From Deltaproteobacteria bacterium (GTDB lineage: Bacteria; Myxococcota_A; UBA9042; DTJE01): DNA of 12,035 bases. Numbering within the stretch: position 1 is the first letter of the stretch; each line of letters opens with the position of its first letter. Where the stretch lies: the NCBI GenBank assembly GCA_016784945.1, contig JADHTP010000073.1, forward strand, positions 1 to 12,035, in the 5' to 3' direction. Both the position numbers and the translations under genes were made by a program. Shown one piece after another: positions 1-4,618 of the stretch. The notes under the pieces were generated by a model. It ran no database searches. It worked only from the letters and a program-made list of their open reading frames with translations, and was not told the DNA's origin.

Positions 1-2
1 GG

Positions 3-24
3 AGGGGGGCGAGCGCGCCCCCCT
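3..24. terminator. Strong GC-rich hairpin, possibly the terminator of a gene left of the window
   Basis: Bases 3-11 and 16-24 form a perfect 9-bp stem (one A-T pair, then eight G-C pairs) closed by the tetraloop AGCG. The stem is very stable. No T-run follows on the plus strand (TGGTCAATGG comes next) and no clear A-run can be seen before it because the window begins here. It may be a transcription terminator of an upstream gene or another structured intergenic element. The hairpin itself is certain; its role is inferred. Confidence 0.4.
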
Positions 25-163
25 GGTCAATGGCGCCCGGATGTCTGATTTCGAAGCAGATGCCTTTCCGGTATTTTCAAATTGATACACCGACACTATC
101 CTGAGTTATCCAGAGGTTGTCTTCAGCGAAGATTCCTCGGCAACAGCCATCTGATTACAGCCT

Positions 164-184
164 ATCGCCAATCGCCAATCGCCG
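164..184. repeat. Three tandem copies of a 7-bp unit (ATCGCCA)
   Basis: ATCGCCA occurs at 164-170 and 171-177, followed by ATCGCCG at 178-184. It is a short, nearly perfect triplicate in non-coding DNA. Such runs can vary in copy number by slippage. No function is evident. Confidence 0.7.
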
Positions 185-227
185 GAAGTCGATAGTCATT
201 GGTCCATGGTTTTGCGGAAAAGGGGGT

Positions 228-263
228 GACTGTCCCTGGGTTTTGGACTGTCCCTAGGTTTTG
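228..263. repeat. 18-bp tandem duplication resembling REP-type intergenic repeats
   Basis: GACTGTCCCTGGGTTTTG at 228-245 is followed directly by GACTGTCCCTAGGTTTTG at 246-263, with one base difference. The first copy is preceded by AAAAGGGGGT. The core ACTGTCCC next to a G-run resembles GGGGACAGTCCC-like repetitive extragenic elements that occur in many proteobacterial genomes, often near IS200-like (RAYT) transposases. The duplication is read directly; the REP assignment is from memory. No transposase lies in this window. Confidence 0.6.
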
Positions 264-335
264 GGCAAGCACTTATCGGGCGGGAATACCACGCTGCCCC
301 TTTCCAAATCCGGTCCGCGACCACATAATTCCCGG

Positions 336-343
336 AAGGAGGA
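336..343 (+). promoter_or_regulatory. Shine-Dalgarno that fixes the DnaJ-like start
   Basis: AAGGAGGA lies 7 bases before ATG 351. It is a near-perfect match to the anti-Shine-Dalgarno and decides the start. An upstream in-frame ATG at 261 has no such site, and the 30 residues it would add look non-coding. Confidence 0.85.
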
Positions 344-350
344 ACGACCC

Positions 351-1286
351 ATGTCGGGCAAGGACTATTACGCCATCCTGGGAGTGGACAAGACGTCCAA
401 ACCCGACCAGATCAAGAAGGCCTACCATCAGCTCGCCATGAAGTATCACCCCGACCACAATCAGGGGGACAAGGGCGCCGAGGACAGGCTGAAGGACATC
501 AACGAGGCCTATGCCGTCCTGTCCAACCCGGAAAAGAAAAAGCAATACGACACCTTCGGAGCAGAGGGGTTCGGCCGGCGGTTCAGCCAGGAAGATATCT
601 TCAGGGGCTTCGACTTCCAATCCATCTTCGATGACCTGGGCGTCCACATGGGCGGAGGCGGGGTCTTCGATTCACTTTTCGGCGGCGCCCGTCCCGGACG
701 GGGTGGGAACGTCCACGTGAACTGGGGAGGGGGCTTCCCCGGGGGCAATCAGGCGGGGCCTGCCCCCCGTGGCCGTGACGCCACTCTCGAACTTCGCATC
801 GGCTTCTACGAGTCCATCATCGGTGGTGAGCGCGTGGTATCGGTCCCCGCTCCCACGGGAGGTTGGGAACAGGTCTCGGTCAAGATCCCGGCCGGCATCA
901 CTTCGGGAAAGAAACTCCGGGTCCGCGGCAAGGGCCAGGCTTCCCCGGCAGGCGGTCCCCGTGGCGACGTCTATCTCCGGATCCAGGTGGAATCCGATCC
1001 CGTGTTCAGGCGGGAAGGGGACAACATCCTGTGCGAGTTGAAGGTCCCCGTGACGGTCCTGGTCCTGGGCGGCACGGTGGAGGTTCCGACCCTCAAGGAA
1101 CCGAAGAGGGTCAAGGTGAAGGCGGGTACGGCGGCGGGATCCAACCTCCGTTTGAAGGGCCTCGGCGCCCCGGGCATCAATGGCAGCAAGGGGGACCTGT
1201 TCGCCCGCCTGATGCCGGTGGTGCCCGAGAAGCTCACGAAGACCGTCAAGGAGTTGTTCGAGAAGCTCAAAAAGGAAGGGGTTTGA
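351..1286 (+). CDS. Class B (type II) DnaJ/CbpA-like Hsp40 co-chaperone
   Basis: This 311-residue cytoplasmic co-chaperone should stimulate the ATPase of an Hsp70 (DnaK) and deliver unfolded clients to it. Residues 1-70 are a J domain beginning KDYYAILGV, with the diagnostic HPD tripeptide at 33-35. Residues about 71-140 are a glycine/phenylalanine-rich linker. The rest is the two-part client-binding C-terminal region, visible in VRGKGQASPAGGPRGDVYLR (191-210) and LRLKGLGAPG (266-275). The CxxCxGxG zinc-finger repeats of canonical DnaJ are absent; the only cysteine is at 228. This makes it class B, close in length to E. coli CbpA (about 306 residues). No dnaK or grpE is adjacent and no CIRCE operator is visible. 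Whether it is the CbpA orthologue or a lineage-specific paralogue cannot be decided here, so no symbol is given. Confidence 0.95.
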   Translation: MSGKDYYAILGVDKTSKPDQIKKAYHQLAMKYHPDHNQGDKGAEDRLKDINEAYAVLSNPEKKKQYDTFGAEGFGRRFSQEDIFRGFDFQSIFDDLGVHMGGGGVFDSLFGGARPGRGGNVHVNWGGGFPGGNQAGPAPRGRDATLELRIGFYESIIGGERVVSVPAPTGGWEQVSVKIPAGITSGKKLRVRGKGQASPAGGPRGDVYLRIQVESDPVFRREGDNILCELKVPVTVLVLGGTVEVPTLKEPKRVKVKAGTAAGSNLRLKGLGAPGINGSKGDLFARLMPVVPEKLTKTVKELFEKLKKEGV

Positions 1287-1309
1287 GCTTCTTCGGAAAA
1301 CCGTCCCCG

Positions 1310-1318
1310 TGATATTCT
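1310..1318 (+). promoter_or_regulatory. Possible extended -10 box for the P1-family gene (leaderless start)
   Basis: TGATATTCT fits the extended -10 pattern TGn followed by TATTCT, which matches TATAAT at four of six positions. It ends 7 bases before ATG 1326. Initiation at the usual distance from a -10 box would put the transcript 5' end at or next to the start codon. The absence of any Shine-Dalgarno before 1326 agrees with a leaderless mRNA. No good -35 box was found. Confidence 0.35.
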
Positions 1319-1325
1319 TTCCACC

Positions 1326-2327
1326 ATGAATCAGACCCAAAGTGTTGCCAGGCCGATCCCTCCGGGGACCACCGGCATTCCAGGCGTCCTGGTTGGACAC
1401 GGGACCTACCGTCAGGCGCTGACGGGTTGCACCGTGGTCCTGCTACCCGCCGCCGGTCCCTACAACGTGTTCGCCACTGGCGGCGCCGTGTCCACACGGC
1501 AGGTGTCCGCCCTTGTTCCCAACCATTCCCTCCCGGTGGCCGACGCCCTCATGGTGGCCGGGGGCAGTGCCTTCGGACTGGATTCCACCGGTGGCGCCCT
1601 GTCCTGGCTGGAACAGCATGGACGGGGCATCCGTGTCGGTTCCATGCAGGTGCCCAGCGTTCCATCCGCCGCCGTCTTTGATCTTTTCGTGGGCGACGGG
1701 ACCGTTCGTCCGGACCAGGATCTGGGGAGATTAGCCTGCGAGGACGCGAAGGACTCCGGGATCGCCGAAGGACGGGTGGGGGCCGGAACCGGCGCCACCG
1801 TGGGAAAGGCCCTGGGCCTGGCGCGGGCGGCATGGGGAGGCGTGGGAATGGCCGGCGTGGAGCTGGCGGGAGGCGTGGTGGTCACGGCGGTGGCCGTGGT
1901 GAATGCCTTCGGAAACGTGCACGATCCACTGACCGGGGCCTTCGTGTCCGGGGCAGTGGCGGACGACGGCGCGCCCGCGGACGCCGGCGAACTGGTCATG
2001 GCCGGGCTCATGGCCACACGGTTGAAGGCCCTGTCCAACACCACCATCGGCCTGGTGGTGACCAACGGCGCTCTCGACAACGCGGGTTGCTCCAGGGCCG
2101 CCACACTGTCCGGCCAGGCACTGGCAAACTGCATCCGACCCTGTCAGACCATGGTGGACGGTGACGCGGTGTTCGTCGCTTCGGCGGGCGACCGCGAGGT
2201 GGAGCCGCACCAGGTGGGAGTGGCCGGAAGCCTGGCCCTGTCCAGAGCCATCATCCGCGCCGTCACGGAGGGTGTGAGGGACGGTCCTCCGTCACCGGGG
2301 GCCATGACAGAGGCAGAAGATGAATAG
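1326..2327 (+). CDS. P1 (DmpA/NylC-type) family N-terminal-nucleophile peptidase/amidohydrolase
   Basis: The 333-residue product belongs to the P1 family, which includes DmpA L-aminopeptidase/D-esterase, beta-peptidyl aminopeptidases and NylC nylon-oligomer hydrolase. These enzymes self-cleave to expose an N-terminal Ser or Thr nucleophile. Family features visible are GIPGVLVGH (17-25), the glycine-rich stretch VAGGSAFGLDSTGG (77-90), EGRVGAGTGATVGK (148-161) and SNTTIGLVVTNGALD (237-251). By comparison with NylC (cleavage between Asn and Thr), the cut is expected between N238 and T239, leaving T239 as nucleophile. No signal peptide is seen, so it is probably cytoplasmic. The substrate cannot be inferred; D-amino-acid peptides, beta-peptides or amides are possible. 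There is no Shine-Dalgarno before ATG 1326. The last 8 bases overlap the next gene, suggesting coupled translation. Confidence 0.93.
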   Translation: MNQTQSVARPIPPGTTGIPGVLVGHGTYRQALTGCTVVLLPAAGPYNVFATGGAVSTRQVSALVPNHSLPVADALMVAGGSAFGLDSTGGALSWLEQHGRGIRVGSMQVPSVPSAAVFDLFVGDGTVRPDQDLGRLACEDAKDSGIAEGRVGAGTGATVGKALGLARAAWGGVGMAGVELAGGVVVTAVAVVNAFGNVHDPLTGAFVSGAVADDGAPADAGELVMAGLMATRLKALSNTTIGLVVTNGALDNAGCSRAATLSGQALANCIRPCQTMVDGDAVFVASAGDREVEPHQVGVAGSLALSRAIIRAVTEGVRDGPPSPGAMTEAEDE

Positions 2328-3486
2328 ACTATTCCCCGCGGGCCCGCTTATGGCGCTGGCGCTGGCCGTGCTGTGCGGCGCCGCTTCGTGCAAGGACAAA
2401 GTGCCCTATTCGGGTTCGCCCGCCAACGGGGAGAAGGGGGGTCCGTGGAGCCGTTCCGCACCACCGGGAGGTCCGGCCGAACCCCTGCCCGTGGCCGTGA
2501 TCCTCACACCCGCCGGCTCCATACTGGCTACGTCCCGTTCCGGTGGACGTGACCTGGACATCAGGAAGATCCCCCGGCACGTGTTCGTGCGGGATGACGG
2601 GGCCCTGGTGACCTTCAAGGTACAGCGTAACAAGCGTGGAAAGGCGGGCCCCAAGGCCAGGGAATCGGAATTCGTTTCGCTGGTCATGGGTGAAGGGGAC
2701 CAGGACCAGCGGGAACTGTTCCCCGGCAAGGGTCACGACCGGCCTGACCTCAAGGCCCTGGGCGCCATCGATCCGGACATGGCTTCCCTGTTCTACCATC
2801 GCGAGTCCGTTCAACCCCTGGGTATATCGGGCCCCCTCTTTTCCTGGATCATCTCCATCGAGGGTTTCCTGGGCGGCATGCACCCCTACGCCGAAAAACG
2901 TCTCCTCGTGGTGGACGCGGAGACTGGTGACCCAGTGGACCTGAGGCCGAGATTCAAGCACCGAAAGCCCGATCGTGAAGGACGTCGCGGCCTGGGTTCC
3001 GAGGAGTGTGTCACCCGGTTCGCCGGTGTGGCGCCCATCGACTGGATCGGCGGGAACGCCACCTGGGTATCGGTGTTCACCCACGAATTCGAGGTCTGTC
3101 GAGGCCGGACGAGGATGGTGAAGGTCCCGCCACCGGCCGACCCGTTGCCCCGGGAGAGGGCAAGGGAAGTGCGCATGGCCAGGGGAGTGTTCGAGATTCC
3201 CGACGAAGGCGTGAAGGTCGCGGGAGTGGCCGACTGGCGGGTCGCGCCTGACGCCGAGGTGGCGATCCTGCTCATGTCGCTGGGTCTAAACGACCGCCTG
3301 TCGCCGCCCTGGCGTCTGGGCAAGGCGGGGAAGACGGACCGGCGCACCCGGGAAATGCGCCTGTGGTTCAAGGGCATGGAGGCCCCCGTTGTAATCAGCC
3401 GGGTGACGCGGGTGCTTTCCGTCCAGTTCCTGAACGACCATCCCGATCCCAAGTCCGTGCTGGCGGCCTTCGCCGCTATCGATTGA
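2320..3486 (+). CDS. Predicted lipoprotein of unknown function with a DUF3298/RsiV-like segment
   Basis: This 388-residue protein begins with a short positive end, a hydrophobic stretch (about 9-19) and GAASCKD. It therefore looks like a lipoprotein cut before C24, although AASC is a loose lipobox. A Pro/Gly/Ser-rich linker follows to about residue 55. No family is recognised with confidence. Around residues 178-207 the pattern GFLGGMHPYAEKRLLVVDAE, then TG, then DLRPRF, recalls the GGAHP...tG..l.l.dlf signature of DUF3298-type domains found in RsiV-like envelope proteins; this is suggestive only. Two cysteines farther on (in EECV and EVCR) could form a disulfide if the protein is exported. 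It overlaps the P1-family gene by 8 bases and so is probably cotranscribed. An alternative start is ATG 2350, which would leave a shorter leader. Confidence 0.75.
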   Translation: MNRLFPAGPLMALALAVLCGAASCKDKVPYSGSPANGEKGGPWSRSAPPGGPAEPLPVAVILTPAGSILATSRSGGRDLDIRKIPRHVFVRDDGALVTFKVQRNKRGKAGPKARESEFVSLVMGEGDQDQRELFPGKGHDRPDLKALGAIDPDMASLFYHRESVQPLGISGPLFSWIISIEGFLGGMHPYAEKRLLVVDAETGDPVDLRPRFKHRKPDREGRRGLGSEECVTRFAGVAPIDWIGGNATWVSVFTHEFEVCRGRTRMVKVPPPADPLPRERAREVRMARGVFEIPDEGVKVAGVADWRVAPDAEVAILLMSLGLNDRLSPPWRLGKAGKTDRRTREMRLWFKGMEAPVVISRVTRVLSVQFLNDHPDPKSVLAAFAAID

Positions 3487-3505
3487 CTACCCTCCGACGC
3501 TCTCC

Positions 3506-3529
3506 CCGTCTTCGCCGGATGGCGGACGG
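3506..3529. terminator. Hairpin after the lipoprotein gene, candidate terminator
   Basis: CCGTC (3506-3510) pairs with GACGG (3525-3529), and CGCC (3513-3516) pairs with GGCG (3521-3524), around loop GGAT and a two-base TT bulge. It starts 20 bases after the stop at 3486 and precedes a possible new promoter. Only two T residues follow, so rho-independent termination is uncertain. Confidence 0.3.
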
Positions 3530-3533
3530 TTCG

Positions 3534-3542
3534 TGGTAAAGT
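3534..3542 (+). promoter_or_regulatory. Possible extended -10 box opening the thpR-glnE-ilvE-rsmI unit
   Basis: TGGTAAAGT has the TGn extension followed by TAAAGT, four of six matches to TATAAT, 25 bases before the GTG at 3568. No recognisable -35 box lies upstream. The position in the only sizeable gap (81 bases) between the two plus-strand blocks makes it a reasonable candidate for the start of the second block. Confidence 0.25.
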
Positions 3543-3567
3543 CGTGCGAACCCGTGCGGTGTGACCC

Positions 3568-4035
3568 GTGGACAATGAATCCGACAGACCGGAAACGCAC
3601 GAGGACGGGAAAACGACCCAACCCGATCCCACCTCGGAAGTGCCCTTCGACGAAAAGCTGACGTCGTCCGATCCCCAGGACGTGCAGTCGCGAGTGGAAG
3701 CCGCCGTCATGGCCACGGAGACCGGGGTCGAGAGGCGCACCGAGGACCGGCTCATCGGCACCCTGGTGGATCTCCGGGCCGGGGTTCCCGGACCTTTCCG
3801 ACGCGCCCATGACGGACCCTGGCACCCCCGAGTCCCAAGTGGAAGACGCGGGACCCACGGACGTGATGGAGATCGCCGTGAAGAAGCACAGGACCATCCG
3901 GCGGAAGAAGCCGGCCAGGCTGAAGGTCAAGACGCCTGTAAAGACGCCCGAGGAGCCCGTGAAGAAGAAGGACAAGGATCCTTCGAGGATCAAGGACCTG
4001 AGGGAAACATCCTATTGACGACCCATGTCGGATGA
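3568..4035 (+). CDS. Hypothetical charged protein, N-terminal frame (genuine coding signal only to about 3785)
   Basis: The frame opening at GTG 3568 encodes an acidic, polar, probably disordered N-terminal part (MDNESDRPETHEDGKTTQPD onward) through roughly residue 70 (TEDRLIGTLVDLRAG). Up to there its codons end mostly in G or C. Beyond about 3785 this frame turns into an Arg/Gly/His/Gln-rich string typical of an out-of-frame shadow and overruns the thpR start by 11 bases. The good codon pattern continues in the next frame (see 3809-4018), so the true gene is probably 3568-4018 with a +1 shift near 3773-3792, giving about 150 residues. No Shine-Dalgarno, signal peptide or membrane segment is visible and no family is recognised. 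A sequencing error, a real disabling frameshift and recoding are all possible. Confidence 0.45.
   Translation: MDNESDRPETHEDGKTTQPDPTSEVPFDEKLTSSDPQDVQSRVEAAVMATETGVERRTEDRLIGTLVDLRAGVPGPFRRAHDGPWHPRVPSGRRGTHGRDGDRREEAQDHPAEEAGQAEGQDACKDARGAREEEGQGSFEDQGPEGNILLTTHVG
3809..4018 (+). CDS. Hypothetical lysine-rich protein, likely the C-terminal part of the preceding frame
   Basis: From ATG 3809 this frame encodes 69 residues. There is an acidic start (MTDPGTPESQVEDAGPTDVM) and then a strongly basic tail with repeated Lys-Thr-Pro and Lys-Lys-Lys-Asp elements (for example KVKTPVKTPEEPVKKKDKD). Codons end overwhelmingly in G or C, so the frame looks truly translated. It is open upstream to 3662, and the coding-like pattern already starts near 3785 (FPDLSDAPMTDPG). 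No Shine-Dalgarno precedes ATG 3809. I therefore read it as the second half of the protein beginning at 3568, though an independent small basic protein is possible. The stop at 4018 lies 6 bases before thpR. The basic, low-complexity tail could bind nucleic acid or ribosomes, but nothing specific supports that. Confidence 0.55.
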   Translation: MTDPGTPESQVEDAGPTDVMEIAVKKHRTIRRKKPARLKVKTPVKTPEEPVKKKDKDPSRIKDLRETSY

Positions 4036-4618
4036 CGGGAAACAGGGGATCCGGGCGTTTCTGGCGCTTTCCACGCCCGCGCACACGAAGGCGTCCCTGG
4101 AGGAATTGCGCCTGCGTTGCGGCCCCTTCCTGAAGTCGGCCCGTTTCGTTCCACCGGAGAGGGTCCATCTGACCTTGCACTTCTTTGCTTCGCTTCTGCC
4201 ATCGGAAACGGGGGCCGTGGACTTCGCCTCGAAAGCAGTGACGGATGGTATGGAGCCCTTCGATCTGAAACCGGGCGGCGTGGGCGTGTTCCCCGGTCCC
4301 GGGCGGCCCCGGGTCCTGTGGGTGGGTATCCGGGATGGGGAGAGGGACCTGTTGAAACTCGCCGCGGGGATCGGACGGGCGCTGGAAGGTGTGGGCCTGT
4401 CCATGGAGAACCGGTCATTCAAGCCCCACGTGACGGTGGCACGGCTGCGCGACCCGCGGCAGCCCCGTCTGGCCGAGGCGCTGGAGGCCGGCGACCAGAT
4501 AGACTTCGAGCCCCTCACGGTGGACCGCGTGGTCCTGTTCCAGAGCCGATTGGGGATCGAAGGACCCCGTTACACGACCATTGGCGAGTACCCGCTGCGT
4601 TCCCCGGGGGCCCCATGA
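4025..4618 (+). CDS. thpR: RNA 2',3'-cyclic phosphodiesterase (2H phosphoesterase, ThpR/LigT)
   Basis: The 197-residue product is a 2H phosphoesterase of the ThpR (LigT) family, which hydrolyses 2',3'-cyclic phosphate ends of RNA to 2'-phosphates and was first known as a 2'-5' RNA ligase. Both catalytic HxTx motifs are present: HLTL at 48-51 and HVTV at 135-138, each in family context (VHLTLHFFA and FKPHVTVARL). The start RAFLALSTP (10-18) and the length of about 180-200 residues are also typical. The protein should be soluble and cytoplasmic. ATG 4025 has no Shine-Dalgarno but lies 6 bases after the preceding stop. Its own stop overlaps the glnE start codon (ATGA), so the gene sits in an operon with translational coupling. 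Confidence 0.95.
   Translation: MSDDGKQGIRAFLALSTPAHTKASLEELRLRCGPFLKSARFVPPERVHLTLHFFASLLPSETGAVDFASKAVTDGMEPFDLKPGGVGVFPGPGRPRVLWVGIRDGERDLLKLAAGIGRALEGVGLSMENRSFKPHVTVARLRDPRQPRLAEALEAGDQIDFEPLTVDRVVLFQSRLGIEGPRYTTIGEYPLRSPGAP

Larger units (their letters stand above)
1..350. other. Non-coding leader region upstream of the DnaJ-like gene
   Basis: This 350-base stretch holds no convincing gene. Short ORFs here (for example one opening at 199) lack a ribosome binding site and the G/C-ending codons of the real genes, and one simply runs into the co-chaperone gene in another frame. The stretch is visibly richer in A and T than the coding sequence, as expected for an intergenic region. It contains a strong hairpin at the left edge, a 7-bp triplicate, an 18-bp tandem duplication and the ribosome binding site of the next gene, each listed separately. 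A weak sigma70-like pair (TTGATA at 82-87, GTTATC at 105-110, 17-base spacer) is present, but it is too poor a match to call as a promoter. Confidence 0.75.

Noticed and set aside
164..263. Repeats in the leader as a CRISPR array
   Set aside because: The copies are directly adjacent, short and without spacers, and no cas genes are present.
261..350. An N-terminal extension of the DnaJ-like protein to ATG 261
   Set aside because: The J domain starts right after ATG 351, which has a near-perfect Shine-Dalgarno, and the extra 30 residues cross the 18-bp repeat region.
1..350. A CIRCE operator or sigma32-type heat-shock promoter for the co-chaperone gene
   Set aside because: No TTAGCACTC-N9-GAGTGCTAA inverted repeat and no convincing heat-shock -35/-10 pair was found.
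273..1400. Antisense open frames across the DnaJ-like gene (273-647 and 672-1400)
   Set aside because: They mirror the sense gene, lack ribosome binding sites and have no recognisable domain.
4117..4614. An upstream extension of the glnE frame to ATG 4117
   Set aside because: It overlaps thpR completely and encodes an Arg/Gly/Pro-rich string. GlnE homology begins after ATG 4615, which forms an ATGA overlap with the thpR stop.
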